Positions 1 through 8,511 of a stretch of 64,000 nt of DNA are shown here, in pieces; position 1 is the first letter of the stretch, and the number at the start of each line of letters is the position of its first letter. Under the pieces are notes generated by a model. It made no database searches, was not told the DNA's origin, and saw only the letters and a program-made list of their open reading frames with translations. This stretch comes from Streptomyces sp. SUK 48 (lineage in GTDB: Bacteria; Actinomycetota; Actinomycetes; Streptomycetales; Streptomycetaceae): positions 5,804,001-5,868,000 of the forward strand of contig NZ_CP045740.1 in NCBI RefSeq assembly GCF_009650765.1. The letters run 5' to 3'. The position numbers and the translations under genes are program-made.

Positions 1-214
1 TGCCCGCCGAGTCGCCGACCAGCAGGACCGGGATGCCCGCCTCGTCGAAGACGGACGCGGTCATCGCGTCGTAGGCGGTGAGCATGGGCCACTTCTCGCC
101 GCGTTCCTTGGCGAGGGCGATGTCGCGGACCGTGATGCGGCGCGTGCCCTTGCCCCCGTACAGCGCCTTGCTGCCGTCGGAGGACTGGTTCTGGGCAGCC
201 GAAAGCTGCGTCAT
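1..214 (-). CDS. panB: 3-methyl-2-oxobutanoate hydroxymethyltransferase, N-terminal part (runs off the window)
   Basis: Only the first 71 codons are present; the gene continues beyond position 1. The enzyme transfers a hydroxymethyl group from methylene-tetrahydrofolate to 2-oxoisovalerate, giving ketopantoate for pantothenate and CoA synthesis in the cytosol. The visible N-terminus contains the family's [18 protein letters not shown] segment (here [16 protein letters not shown]) followed by [16 protein letters not shown], typical of PanB. The ATG lies at 212-214 with a weak purine-rich stretch upstream. It is transcribed divergently from the MFS exporter at 443. Identification is from family motifs seen by eye. 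Confidence 0.9.
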   Translation of the reverse strand, partial: MTQLSAAQNQSSDGSKALYGGKGTRRITVRDIALAKERGEKWPMLTAYDAMTASVFDEAGIPVLLVGDSAG

Positions 215-392
215 GGCAACGGCTCCTTCAAGTCATCTCGAGGCGCCCTGACGGCGTCCCCGGATCCCCTCCATGGTGGCACCTCGTGCCAACCAGGGCC
301 AGAGGGGCCCCGGTGATCCTCGGGAGGCGCCGAACCCACCGCTCCACTTCGGGCAACGTCAAGCCCCCGAACGGGTAAGTTCTCGGTAAAGA

Positions 393-425
393 GATTCCGA
401 TACGAGACGGTTCCGTATCGGAATC
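393..425. promoter_or_regulatory. 11-bp perfect inverted repeat (likely operator) before the MFS exporter
   Basis: GATTCCGATAC at 393-403 and its exact reverse complement at 415-425 flank an 11-bp spacer. A possible -10 element (TACGCT, 430-435) follows directly and the exporter ATG is at 443, so transcription could start at or next to the ATG (leaderless). The position suits a repressor site. The TetR-family gene just downstream of the exporter (2187) is the obvious candidate binder, by inference. Confidence 0.6.
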
Positions 426-442
426 CCCCTACGCTCGAACAC

Positions 443-2029
443 ATGACAACTTCCGTCCCTGCCTCCCGCATACCGGAGGCGGTGCACCGCCGCCGTTGGG
501 CGATCCTCGGCGTGTTGATGCTGAGCCTGCTCATCGTGGTGCTCGACAACTCGATCCTGAACGTCGCCATCAAGACCATCTCCACCCCGGCCCCCGTCGG
601 CCTGGGCGCCACTCAGAGCCAGATCGAGTGGGCGATCAACGCGTACACCCTCGTCTTCGCGGGCCTGCTGTTCACCTCCGGTCTGATCGGTGACCGCGTC
701 GGCCGCAAGAAGGTGCTGCTGGGCGGCATCGCCGTCTTCGGCATCGGCTCCGCCCTCGCCGCCGAATCCGGCTCCCCGGGCCAGCTGATCGCCTACCGCG
801 CGCTGATGGCCCTCGGTGCCGCGTTCGTCATGCCGGCCACGCTGGCCGTCCTGATGAACGTCTTCGAGCGCGAGGAGCAGCCGAAGGCCATCGGCATCTG
901 GGCCGGCGGCGTCGGCCTCGCCATCGCCATCGGCCCGATCACCGGCGGCGCCCTCCTCGACCACTTCTGGTGGGGCTCGGTCTTCTTCATCAACGTGCCG
1001 ATCGTGATCATCGCGCTGGTGCTGATGGTCTGGCTCGTCCCCGACTCCCGCGACCCGCGCCCGGGCCGGCTGGACCCGATCGGCGTCGTCCTGTCCGTCG
1101 TCGGCCTCGTCCTGCTGGTCTACGGCATCATCAAGGGCGGCCAGCTGGCCGACTTCACCGACCCGACCGTGCTCGCCACCATCGGCGCGGGCGTCGTCGT
1201 GCTCGCCGCGTTCGTGGTGTTCGAGAAGCGCAGCGACCACCCGTCGCTGGACGTGAGCTACTTCAAGAACAAGGTGTTCTCCAGCGCCATGGCCGCCATC
1301 GCGCTGGTCTTCTTCGCGCTGATGGGCGTCACCTTCTTCTCGGTCTTCTACACCCAGAGCGTGCGGGGCTACTCGCCGCTCCAGTCCGGCCTGCTGATGC
1401 TGCCGCTGGCCGCCGCGCAGATGATCTTCGCGCCGCGTGCCCGCCTGGTGGTCCAGCGGTTCGGCAACAAGGCCACCACGACCGCCGGCCTGGTGGTGAT
1501 CGCCGGCACCCTGGCGGCCTTCGCCACCTTCGACGCCGACACGCCGATCTGGCTGCTGGAGGTCGTCTTCTTCCTGATGGGCACCGGCATGGCGCACATC
1601 ATGACGCCGACCTCCGTCGTCATCATGCAGGCGCTGCCCCGCGAGAAGGCCGGCTCCGCCTCCGCGCTGAGCAACACCTTCCGCCAGGTCGGCGGCGCCC
1701 TCGGCATCGCCGTCCTCGGCTCGGTGCTCGCCACCGCCTACCGCAACGGCATCGAGGACAAGCTCGCCGCGCTGCCCGCCGGGCTGCGCCACCAGGCCGG
1801 CGACTCCATCGAGGCCACCCTCGGCATCGCCCAGAAGCTCGGTCCGCAGGGCAGGCTCCTGGTCGGCCCGGCCGACGACGCCTTCCTGCACGCCATGCAC
1901 GTGACCGCCTTCTGGGGCGCGGGCGTGGCGCTGATCGGCGCCGTGATCACCGCCCTGTACCTGCCGGGCAAGGTGCGGGCGGGCGAGCAGGAGGACGAGG
2001 AGCAGGAGCTGGTCGCCGCCATGGAGTGA
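443..2029 (+). CDS. DHA2-family (14-TM) MFS drug/proton antiporter
   Basis: 528-residue membrane protein of the EmrB/QacA type, expected to export toxic compounds in exchange for protons. Visible features are a first membrane helix at about residues 19-40, motif A-like [13 protein letters not shown] near 75-87, and the family's alternating long hydrophobic segments to a C-terminal acidic tail ([14 protein letters not shown]). The ATG at 443 sits 18 bp after a perfect inverted repeat, with no clear ribosome site, which fits a leaderless start. A TetR repressor gene follows on the same strand after about 157 bp, the usual arrangement of a regulated exporter. The substrate cannot be told from sequence. 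Confidence 0.9.
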   Translation: MTTSVPASRIPEAVHRRRWAILGVLMLSLLIVVLDNSILNVAIKTISTPAPVGLGATQSQIEWAINAYTLVFAGLLFTSGLIGDRVGRKKVLLGGIAVFGIGSALAAESGSPGQLIAYRALMALGAAFVMPATLAVLMNVFEREEQPKAIGIWAGGVGLAIAIGPITGGALLDHFWWGSVFFINVPIVIIALVLMVWLVPDSRDPRPGRLDPIGVVLSVVGLVLLVYGIIKGGQLADFTDPTVLATIGAGVVVLAAFVVFEKRSDHPSLDVSYFKNKVFSSAMAAIALVFFALMGVTFFSVFYTQSVRGYSPLQSGLLMLPLAAAQMIFAPRARLVVQRFGNKATTTAGLVVIAGTLAAFATFDADTPIWLLEVVFFLMGTGMAHIMTPTSVVIMQALPREKAGSASALSNTFRQVGGALGIAVLGSVLATAYRNGIEDKLAALPAGLRHQAGDSIEATLGIAQKLGPQGRLLVGPADDAFLHAMHVTAFWGAGVALIGAVITALYLPGKVRAGEQEDEEQELVAAME

Positions 2030-2186
2030 GGCGGGGGAGCGGGGCGCCGGCCCCGCACCCGGCCCGGTGCGCCGACCGGACGGACGGCACACCGGGCCCG
2101 CTCCATGAACGGCTCGACGGCGGCTCCACGGGGGGAGGAGGCGGTTGCGGGAGAATTCCCGCAGCACAGTGAGAGGACGGATCGAC

Positions 2187-2816
2187 GTGAGCTTTGCCGA
2201 CAACCGGTCCTGCCCGGCCGGACCCGCTCGGGGCCGCCCCCGCAGCGAGGCCGCGGAACAGGCCATCCTGGAGGGCGTGATGCAGCTCCTGGAGGACGGC
2301 GTACCGCTCGCCGAACTCTCCATCGAGCGCATCGCCCGCACCGCCGGGGTCGGCAAGGCCACCATCTACCGCCGCTGGAGCGGCAAGGAAGAGCTGTTCG
2401 TCGACGTCCTGCGCACCGCCGAACCGCCCGACCCCGAACTCCCCGGCACCTCCATGCGCGACGACCTGATCGTCATCCTGGAGTCCCTGCGCCAACGCGG
2501 CCTGGTCAGCCGCTCGTCGGCGATCCTGCACAACGTGTACGTGCAGATGAAGTCCAGCCCCCGCATCTGGGCCGCGTACCACGCGGGCGTCGTCGCCCCC
2601 CGGCGCGTCCTCATGCTCGACGTGCTGCGGCGCGGCCAGCGCGACGGCGAACTGCGCCCCGACATCGACCTCGACCTCGCCAACGACATGTTCGTCGGCG
2701 CCCTGCTGGTCCGCACCGTCATGCGTCCCGACGGTGCCCTGCCCGAGGACCTGGCGGAGCGCGTCGTGGACATCACCCTGGAAGGGCTACGGCCCGTCAG
2801 CTCCACAGTCTCGTAG
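2187..2816 (+). CDS. TetR/AcrR-family transcriptional regulator
   Basis: About 209 residues. The N-terminal helix-turn-helix reads LSIERIARTAGVGKATIYRR with WSGKEELF after it, a canonical TetR recognition helix. The C-terminal domain is the variable ligand-sensing part. GTG 2187 is preferred because GAGAGG sits about 10 bp upstream; an in-frame TTG at 2145 would add 14 residues without a better ribosome site. It lies downstream of the MFS exporter and probably represses it through the palindrome at 393-425 (inference). Confidence 0.88.
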   Translation: MSFADNRSCPAGPARGRPRSEAAEQAILEGVMQLLEDGVPLAELSIERIARTAGVGKATIYRRWSGKEELFVDVLRTAEPPDPELPGTSMRDDLIVILESLRQRGLVSRSSAILHNVYVQMKSSPRIWAAYHAGVVAPRRVLMLDVLRRGQRDGELRPDIDLDLANDMFVGALLVRTVMRPDGALPEDLAERVVDITLEGLRPVSSTVS

Positions 2817-3000
2817 CGTTGATGTGCATGTTTTGTCACAGAGCACGCACATCGCCCCGGTGACCGGAACTCCCCGCGCCACCCGTTCGTCATCGTCTTC
2901 CGTACGGCCGTCATGGGACGGCGAGATCGGAGCCGGTCATCCCCTAGGGTCGGAACATGGGGGGCGAACGGTGTGCACGGCGGGCAGTGAGGCAGACGGC

Positions 3001-4050
3001 ATGGCGCAGCAGGCATACATGACGGAGACGGCGGACGGCGGGTCGGGGCCCGAGCGACCGGGATCCCGGCTCCGGCGCCTGCTGCACCAGATGCTCGCCC
3101 CCTGGCGCAACGACCCCGGCATCTGGCGCCGGGGCGCCGTCCTCGCCGCGCTCGCCCTGCTGCTCGCGCTGGTGATGCTGCTGCACGCGCACGTGCCCAA
3201 CACCGTGGGCAACCTCGGCAGCCTCACCGAGACGTTCCTGCCCTGGCTGGGCGTGTTCGTCCCGGTCCTGCTGCTGCTCGGCCTGTGGCGCAAGTCGGCG
3301 ATCACGCTCATCGCCGTACTCCTGCCGGCGATCGTCTGGCTCAACCTCTTCGGCGGACTGCTCACCGACAAGTCGGGCGGCGGCGGCCAGCTGATGGTGG
3401 CCACGCACAACGTCAACGCCGACAACCCCGACCCGGTCGGCACCGCCCGCGCGGTGGCCGGCTCCGGCGCCGACATCCTCGCGCTGGAGGAGATCCCCGG
3501 CTCCAAGGTGTCGGTCTACGAGCAGGCGCTCTCCTCGACGTACAAGTACCACGCGGTCGAGGGCACCGTCGGGCTGTGGAGCAAGTACCCGATGACCGGC
3601 GAACGGGCCGTGGACATCAAGCTCGGCTGGAAGCGGGCGATGCGCGCGACCATCGCCACCCCCGAGGGGCCCGTCGCGGTGTACGTCGCCCACATGCCCT
3701 CGGTGCGGGTGAAGCTGAAGGCGGGCTTCACCGCCCGGCAGCGGGACACCAGCGCCGACGCGCTCGGCGAGGCCGTGGCCGACGAGACCCTGAGCCGGGT
3801 CATCCTCCTCGGCGACCTCAACGGCACGATGAACGACCGCTCGCTCAACGGCGTCACCTCCCAGCTGCGCTCCACCCAGGGCGCGGCGGGCAGCGGCTTC
3901 GGCTTCAGCTGGCCGGCGGCGTTCCCGATGGCGCGGATCGACCAGATCATGGTCAAGGGCGTCGAGCCGGAGAGCAGCTGGACCCTGCCGCGCACGGGCA
4001 GCGACCACCTCCCGGTGGCGGCCCGTGTGAACCTGGACACGCCCTCGTAA
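3001..4050 (+). CDS. Membrane-anchored endonuclease/exonuclease/phosphatase (EEP) family protein
   Basis: About 349 residues: three hydrophobic helices at roughly residues 39-60, 74-92 and 98-122, then an extracytoplasmic EEP-fold domain. Fold motifs are ATHNVNADN (strand 1), ALEEIPGS (metal-binding Glu), ILLGDLNGTMND (catalytic Asp/Asn), and DHLPVAARV at the end (Asp-His pair). This family hydrolyses phosphodiesters or phosphomonoesters; the substrate here is unknown. ATG 3001 is chosen for GAGG eight bp upstream; GTG 2971 is a possible earlier start. It stands alone between a TetR gene and an MFS gene. Confidence 0.85.
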   Translation: MAQQAYMTETADGGSGPERPGSRLRRLLHQMLAPWRNDPGIWRRGAVLAALALLLALVMLLHAHVPNTVGNLGSLTETFLPWLGVFVPVLLLLGLWRKSAITLIAVLLPAIVWLNLFGGLLTDKSGGGGQLMVATHNVNADNPDPVGTARAVAGSGADILALEEIPGSKVSVYEQALSSTYKYHAVEGTVGLWSKYPMTGERAVDIKLGWKRAMRATIATPEGPVAVYVAHMPSVRVKLKAGFTARQRDTSADALGEAVADETLSRVILLGDLNGTMNDRSLNGVTSQLRSTQGAAGSGFGFSWPAAFPMARIDQIMVKGVEPESSWTLPRTGSDHLPVAARVNLDTPS

Positions 4051-4104
4051 CCCGCCGGAATAGCGAGCCTGGGAGACTTTGTTCCGTACCTGAACTTTGA
4101 CACG

Positions 4105-4163
4105 TCCCCGGTACGGCAGTCCCCGGTACGACGCGTGCTCGATAACGCCGCGTCCCCGGTACG
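4105..4163. repeat. Three direct copies of TCCCCGGTACG upstream of an MFS gene
   Basis: Identical 11-mers lie at 4105-4115, 4120-4130 and 4153-4163, the first two 15 bp apart and the third 33 bp later. They occupy the leader between the EEP gene and the MFS start at 4202. A regulator binding site is possible; chance duplication is the alternative. Confidence 0.5.
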
Positions 4164-4201
4164 ACGCTCTCCCTACGCTCCCGAAAGGCACAGGCTTCTC
4201 C

Positions 4202-5416
4202 ATGCCCCTGGCCCTGCTCGCGCTGGCCGTCGGCGCCTTTGGAATCGGAACCACCGAATTCGTGATGATGGGGCTGCTCCCCGACGTCGCGTCCGACCTG
4301 CACATCTCCATACCCTCGGCCGGGCACCTGGTCTCGGCGTACGCGCTGGGCGTCGTCATCGGCGCCCCGCTGCTGGCCGCCGTCACCGCCCGGATGTCCC
4401 GCCGTACGGTCCTGATCGCCCTCATGGTCCTGTTCGTCGTGGGCAACGCCCTGTCCGCGTTCGCCCCCGGCAACGGCTCCCTGCTCGCCGCGCGCTTCCT
4501 CAGCGGGCTGCCGCACGGGGCGTTCTTCGGGGTGGGCGCGGTGGTGGCGACCGGCATGGTCCCGCCGGAGCGCAAGGCGCGCTCGGTCTCCCTGATGTTC
4601 CTCGGCCTGACGGTCGCCAACATCGCGGGCGTCCCGGCGGCCACCCTGATGGGCCAGCACCTGGGCTGGCGGGCCACCTTCCTCGGCGTGAGCGCGATCG
4701 GCCTCGCGGCCATCGCCTCCCTGGCCCTGCTGATCCCGCACGACCACACCCACGCCTCCTCGACGGGCCTCGCCGGCGAGCTGGCCGCGCTGCGCTCCCT
4801 GCCGGTGTGGCTGGCGCTCGGTACGACGGTGGCGGGTTTCGGCGCCCTGTTCGCGGCGTACAGCTACGTGACGCCGATGCTGACGGACGCGGCGGGCTAC
4901 GCGGAGACGAGCGTCACCCTCCTGCTGGCCCTGTTCGGCGTCGGCGCGACCGCCGGAAACCTGCTGGGCGGCCGCCTGGCGGACCACTCCCTGCGCGGCA
5001 CCCTGTTCGGCGGCCTGATCTCCCTCGCCGTCGTCCTGGCCCTGTTCCCCCTGCTGATGCGGGCGGAATGGAGCGCCGCGCTGGCGGTCATGCTGCTGGG
5101 CATGGCCGCGTTCGTCACCGGCTCCCCCCTCCAGCTGATGGTGATGGAAAAGGCGTCGGCGGCCCCCTCCCTGGCCTCCTCCGCCAACCAGGCCGCCTTC
5201 AACCTGGCCAACGCGGGTGGCGCCTGGGTCGGCGGCATCGCCCTGGCGGCGGGCTACGGTACGACGTCCCCGGCGCTCGCCGGCGCGGCACTCGCGGTGC
5301 TGGGGGTGGGCGTGGCGTTCGCGGCGTACACGGTGGACCGCCGCCGTACGGTCCCCTCGGTGGGCCGGGTCGTCACCTCGCACCTGCCGGAGGGCTCGGA
5401 GGCGTTGCACCGCTGA
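4202..5416 (+). CDS. MFS transporter, 12-TM AraJ/Cml-type exporter
   Basis: About 404 residues with the typical N-terminus LALAVGAFGIGTTEFVMMGL of the DHA1 AraJ/chloramphenicol-efflux group, followed by ARMSRRTVLIALM (motif A-like loop) and twelve hydrophobic segments. Likely exports small molecules such as sugars, purines or chloramphenicol-type drugs; the substrate is not predictable. The start ATG at 4202 follows AAAGG and CAGG weak ribosome sites. The leader carries three copies of TCCCCGGTACG. The C-terminal tail is short and cytoplasmic. Confidence 0.87.
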   Translation: MPLALLALAVGAFGIGTTEFVMMGLLPDVASDLHISIPSAGHLVSAYALGVVIGAPLLAAVTARMSRRTVLIALMVLFVVGNALSAFAPGNGSLLAARFLSGLPHGAFFGVGAVVATGMVPPERKARSVSLMFLGLTVANIAGVPAATLMGQHLGWRATFLGVSAIGLAAIASLALLIPHDHTHASSTGLAGELAALRSLPVWLALGTTVAGFGALFAAYSYVTPMLTDAAGYAETSVTLLLALFGVGATAGNLLGGRLADHSLRGTLFGGLISLAVVLALFPLLMRAEWSAALAVMLLGMAAFVTGSPLQLMVMEKASAAPSLASSANQAAFNLANAGGAWVGGIALAAGYGTTSPALAGAALAVLGVGVAFAAYTVDRRRTVPSVGRVVTSHLPEGSEALHR

Positions 5417-5478
5417 TCCCCGTGAGCGGGGCGACCTCGTGCGACGATGCGGCCACCCCGCCGACCACGAGGTGCGCG

Positions 5479-5715
5479 ATGACCTGGAAGCCCACGGACC
5501 GCGACCTCGCCCGCCTGGTCCGGCGGGGCGAGCGCGAGGCGGCCGCCGACCCGACGGCGACGGAACTCCACCGGCGCCTGCGGGACCGGGACAACGCGGA
5601 ACTGGACCACGACCACCGGGCCCGCTCCGACCGCTCCGCGGTCCTCGGGGCGCTGGCCGGTCTGGTCCTGCTGGCCGCCTTCGTCGTCGGCTCGCTCATC
5701 ACGCATCACCGATGA
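5479..5715 (+). CDS. Small membrane protein of unknown function
   Basis: 78 residues, starting ATG 5479. The first 50 residues are highly charged (RDLARLVRRGEREAAADPT and DNAELDHDHRARSDRS). One hydrophobic helix, ALAGLVLLAAFVVGSLI, lies at about residues 57-73, and the protein ends in HHR. This suggests a single-span protein with its N-terminus in the cytoplasm. The 3 prime end overlaps by 17 bp the end of the convergent ATPase gene. I do not recognise a family. Confidence 0.6.
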   Translation: MTWKPTDRDLARLVRRGEREAAADPTATELHRRLRDRDNAELDHDHRARSDRSAVLGALAGLVLLAAFVVGSLITHHR

Positions 5716-6139
5716 CCCCGGGCCAGGACCGGGCGAGGCCCGCCGGCACCGCGACATCGCCGAGACCGGCCGCCTCCCGCCCCCGGACCACCTCGCACCA
5801 GACCGTCTTACCCCCGGGCCCGCGCTCCACCCCCCACCGCTCCGCTAGCGCGGACACGAGAACGAGCCCGCGCCCGCACTCCGCCGTTCCGGCCGCCGAC
5901 AGAACGGTGGGCATTGCGCGCGGGTCCGGGTCGGTCACCTCGATACGGGTACGGGTGGGACCGCTCAGGTCAACGATGCGCACGCACACGGGGGTTGCGT
6001 CGCCGACGTGCTCGACGACGTTCGTCAGCAGCTCTGTCGCGCACAGGCGGACGTCGTAGTCGTACCCACGGAGCCGCTGCCGCAGCTCCGGCACGGCCTT
6101 CGGTGTCGCCGTCAGGCGCAGTTCGACGGCGGCCCTCAT
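5699..6139 (-). CDS. Anti-sigma-factor-like ATP-binding protein (HATPase_c_2)
   Basis: 146 residues with a GHKL ATPase fold of the SpoIIAB/RsbW-like type: N-box ATELLTNVVEHVGDA (about residues 37-51) and a G-box CGRGLVLVSALAERW (about 88-102). Streptomyces have many such proteins; they may bind sigma factors or act with XRE/DUF397 partners. The start overlaps the stop of the preceding small gene as ATGA (6136-6139), so the two are translationally coupled. The neighbouring XRE and DUF397 genes complete the set often seen around WhiJ-type regulators. Confidence 0.85.
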   Translation of the reverse strand: MRAAVELRLTATPKAVPELRQRLRGYDYDVRLCATELLTNVVEHVGDATPVCVRIVDLSGPTRTRIEVTDPDPRAMPTVLSAAGTAECGRGLVLVSALAERWGVERGPGGKTVWCEVVRGREAAGLGDVAVPAGLARSWPGVIGDA

Positions 6140-6363
6140 TCCCCGCCCGCCGTCTTCTTCAGCACGGCGGCGAGCGCCCGCGCGGTGGCCATGTTGCAGT
6201 TCCCCAGCGTGACGAGCCCCTGCGTGTGCCCGTACTTCCCCGCGAAGCTCGGCAGATGGACGGCCAGGGAGGGCAGCTTGATGTCGTGCAGGGCGAGAGC
6301 GGCGCGGAGCTCTTCCACGCAGAGGGTGACGTCGTAGGGGGTGGTGGGGGAGTGGTCGGACAT
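6136..6363 (-). CDS. Small protein of unknown function, coupled to the ATPase gene
   Basis: 75 residues from ATG 6363. No membrane segment or signal. Contains VTLCVEELRAALALHDIKLP followed by LVTLGNCNMATARALAAVL, suggesting a small mixed alpha/beta domain. It is first in a two-gene unit with the ATP-binding protein (four-base overlap) and is transcribed divergently from the XRE regulator, sharing a 102-bp region. Similar small proteins commonly accompany XRE/ATPase sets in Streptomyces, but I cannot assign a function. Confidence 0.7.
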   Translation of the reverse strand: MSDHSPTTPYDVTLCVEELRAALALHDIKLPSLAVHLPSFAGKYGHTQGLVTLGNCNMATARALAAVLKKTAGGE

Positions 6364-6440
6364 GGGGTAGCCAGCCTTCGGTGCGTTGTGTGACAAACGC
6401 CTCACAGAGTGTCGTGGTGATCGCTACGGTGGAAGCCGTT

Positions 6441-6457
6441 TCGCGTTCACAACGCGA
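6441..6457. promoter_or_regulatory. Inverted repeat before the XRE regulator
   Basis: TCGCGTT (6441-6447), spacer CAC, AACGCGA (6451-6457) is a perfect 7-bp palindrome ending eight bp before the ATG at 6466. A -10-like TACGGT lies at 6425-6430. It may be an autoregulatory operator of the XRE protein or control the divergent small-gene/ATPase pair. This is inferred from position only. Confidence 0.45.
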
Positions 6458-6465
6458 TCAGCGGA

Positions 6466-7347
6466 ATGGGATGCGGCGGTGGGCGTGTGGTTCGGCGCAA
6501 GGAGATCGACGGCTCGTTGAGCGTGCCCTGCTTCTACGGCAAGGAGCTGCGGTACAAGCGGGAGACGGCTGGGCTGTCACTGGAGGCGTTCCTCGAAGGC
6601 AGTTACTACGGCAAGTCCTACCTCAGCGACATCGAGCGCGGTGGGCGGAGGATGCCCCTCGCTCTGGCCCGGCACGCGGACCGGAAGCTGGGGACGGACG
6701 GCTTCTTCGAGCGGAACTGCAAGGACGTGCAGAAGGCGGGCAAGGGCGGTCACGCCGAGTACTTCGTGGATGTGCTCGAACTGGAGAAGCAGGCGGTGGA
6801 GATCGAGGAGTGGGAGCCGCTGCTGATCCCGGGACCGCTTCAACTGGAGCCGTACGTGCGGGCCTTGGTCCTCGCCGCGTTCCCGAGGGAGTCCGAGGAA
6901 GTGCTGGCGGCCAGGGTGGCCGCCCGGCGGGCCCGGGCCTGGCTCTTCGAGGACAAGGACTCGCCGGAGAGCTGGGTGGTGCTGCACGAGTCCGTGCTCC
7001 GGCAGCCCTTCCTGCCGCCCGACGAGATGGCCGAGCAGCTGGCCCATGTGGCGGAGGTGATGCGCAAGCGCCGGGCGTTCCCGCAGCTCGTGCCCCAGAA
7101 ATCGGGCACCCACCCCTTCATGATGGGCATGTCCAGATTCCTGACGTTCAACGATGCCCCTCCGGTCATGTACACCGAGGGGATGTACCACGGGCAGTTG
7201 ATCGACGAGCCAGGACTCGTGAGGCAATACTCAAAGGCATACGGCCGCCTGAGGGCCGCCGCACTGGACCCCGAGACGTCCCTGAGACTGATCGAGCAAG
7301 CAGCTGAGGACTACCGAAATGGCAAGCACCCCCGCCCACTTGCGTGA
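6466..7347 (+). CDS. XRE-family helix-turn-helix regulator with DUF5753 domain
   Basis: 293 residues. The N-terminal helix-turn-helix covers about residues 22-60 (KELRYKRETAGLSLEAF ... YYGKSYLSDIERGGRRMP). The remaining two thirds is the DUF5753 sensor-like domain, with its typical EWEPLLIPGPLQLEPYVRAL and ESVLRQPF segments. These WhiJ-like regulators usually work with a DUF397 protein and an ATPase in Streptomyces development or metabolism. The following DUF397 gene overlaps by 29 bp, so the two are coupled. The start is uncertain: ATG 6466 is used, with GTG codons available shortly after. Confidence 0.9.
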   Translation: MGCGGGRVVRRKEIDGSLSVPCFYGKELRYKRETAGLSLEAFLEGSYYGKSYLSDIERGGRRMPLALARHADRKLGTDGFFERNCKDVQKAGKGGHAEYFVDVLELEKQAVEIEEWEPLLIPGPLQLEPYVRALVLAAFPRESEEVLAARVAARRARAWLFEDKDSPESWVVLHESVLRQPFLPPDEMAEQLAHVAEVMRKRRAFPQLVPQKSGTHPFMMGMSRFLTFNDAPPVMYTEGMYHGQLIDEPGLVRQYSKAYGRLRAAALDPETSLRLIEQAAEDYRNGKHPRPLA

Positions 7348-7522
7348 CGCCCTCTGGCGCAGGCCGAGCTACTCCGAGGCCGGCAGCGGCGACTGCGTCG
7401 AAGTCGCCGACAACATCCCCGGCCTCATCCCGGTCCGCGACTCCAAGCTCCCCGACGGCCCCGCCCTTCTCCTCACGGCCACCGCCTGGACCCCCTTCGT
7501 CGCGTCGCTCAAGCCGCAGTAG
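7319..7522 (+). CDS. DUF397 domain-containing protein
   Basis: 67 residues covering one DUF397 domain: WRRPSYSEAGSGDCVEVAD, then VPVRDSK-like VRDSKLPDGPALLLT and AWTPFVASL. Starts inside the 3 prime end of the XRE gene. DUF397 proteins are thought to modulate the adjacent XRE regulator (BldB/WhiJ-type systems); that is family knowledge, not shown here. The stop codon overlaps the GTG of the next gene (TAGTG, 7520-7524). Confidence 0.92.
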   Translation: MASTPAHLRDALWRRPSYSEAGSGDCVEVADNIPGLIPVRDSKLPDGPALLLTATAWTPFVASLKPQ

Positions 7523-8013
7523 TGGACTACGAGGAAGCCTTCCGTACCTGGCTGTCCGACCTGCACCGCGAGCTGGACTACCCCGACCCCGAAGCCCCGC
7601 CTCCCTGGATACGGGCGGCATTCGAGGCGAACGGCGAGATCCCGGCGAAGCGCTTCGCGGTGCTGGCGTTCGAGCGCAGGCTGGAGGACATCACCAGGGC
7701 GTTCACCCAGGTGTCCGCAGCGGCACGCGCCGACACCGGCATCGACGTGCCCGGGGACTTCTGCCCCGAGGAGCCGTCCGCCGACTTCCCCGTCGGCATG
7801 CTCTCTTTCGGGGGTTCGGCGATCTGGTCCGCCGAACCCCCGGAGGTCTACGTGGAGGTGGCCGAGGCCCTCCAGACCTACCTGGCCGACCGCCACCGCA
7901 GGGTCTGGCCCCTCTGCCCGGCCCACCGCACCGGCACCCATCCCGGACTGTCGTCGGACCACCCCGTCTGGTGGTGCGCCCCGGGCGACCACGCCGCCAT
8001 CCCGATCCCCTGA
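7522..8013 (+). CDS. Hypothetical protein in the XRE/DUF397 transcription unit
   Basis: 163 residues from GTG 7522, coupled to DUF397 by a one-base overlap. No membrane segment. The C-terminus has a possible metal or disulphide motif, PLCPAHRTGTHPGLSSDHPVWWC, with CPxH...H and a final Cys. That part resembles the short zinc-ribbon-like tails seen in other actinobacterial hypothetical proteins. I do not recognise the family; the position suggests co-expression with the regulator. Confidence 0.7.
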   Translation: MDYEEAFRTWLSDLHRELDYPDPEAPPPWIRAAFEANGEIPAKRFAVLAFERRLEDITRAFTQVSAAARADTGIDVPGDFCPEEPSADFPVGMLSFGGSAIWSAEPPEVYVEVAEALQTYLADRHRRVWPLCPAHRTGTHPGLSSDHPVWWCAPGDHAAIPIP

Positions 8014-8066
8014 CCGGCGCCGAAAGGGACCCCCGCCGTGCCGAAGCGGAGCGGTACGACGACATC

Positions 8067-8342
8067 GTGACCCTGGAGGAGGCCACGCAGCGCTGCGGGC
8101 GGGAGCCGGCCCGGCAGCGCAAGGAATCCGCCGGGTTCCCGGACCCTGAACCCGGCACCGGTGGCACGGAGTTCTACTCCTGGCGCGGGATCACCGAATG
8201 GCTGGCCCGCGTCGGTGACGACGTACCCGAGACACCCTGCGACCTCCTCGTCGCCGACCGCGCCCTGCGCCTGGCCGACGCCCTCGCGGGCGCCGACGTA
8301 CCTCCGGGCACGCTCCGTTCCCTGGGTCTCCCCGCCATCTGA
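8067..8342 (+). CDS. Small helix-turn-helix (AlpA/MerR-like) protein, probable
   Basis: About 91 residues from GTG 8067. The N-terminus VTLEEATQRCGREPARQRKE followed by FYSWRGITEWL resembles an excisionase/MerR-type winged helix (residues about 2-45), in which a first helix selects DNA and a strand carries the Y-x-W segment. No ribosome site is obvious, and the region before it overlaps other frames, so the start is uncertain. It follows the 7522-8013 gene by 53 bp. DNA binding is inferred only from this resemblance. Confidence 0.55.
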   Translation: MTLEEATQRCGREPARQRKESAGFPDPEPGTGGTEFYSWRGITEWLARVGDDVPETPCDLLVADRALRLADALAGADVPPGTLRSLGLPAI

Positions 8343-8511
8343 ATCCGGCTCTCCCCGCCGCCGGGGATTCGGCATGATTTCGTAAAGCCGTCGTACGGGA
8401 CCCAACCCGACCCCGCTCCCCGTCCATCTCAAGAACCAGCGAGGCGCAATCCGGCGCTTTCGGAAGGAAACGGGTCTCTCCAGACCAGGGGGACCCGGGG
8501 GAGGAAAGCAT

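Noticed and set aside
2145..2186. Longer TetR start (TTG 2145)
   Set aside because: GTG 2187 has a better ribosome site and gives the usual N-terminal length.
6441..6457. Phage attachment or integration site at the XRE region
   Set aside because: No integrase, no tRNA end and no matching direct repeat; an operator is the simpler reading.
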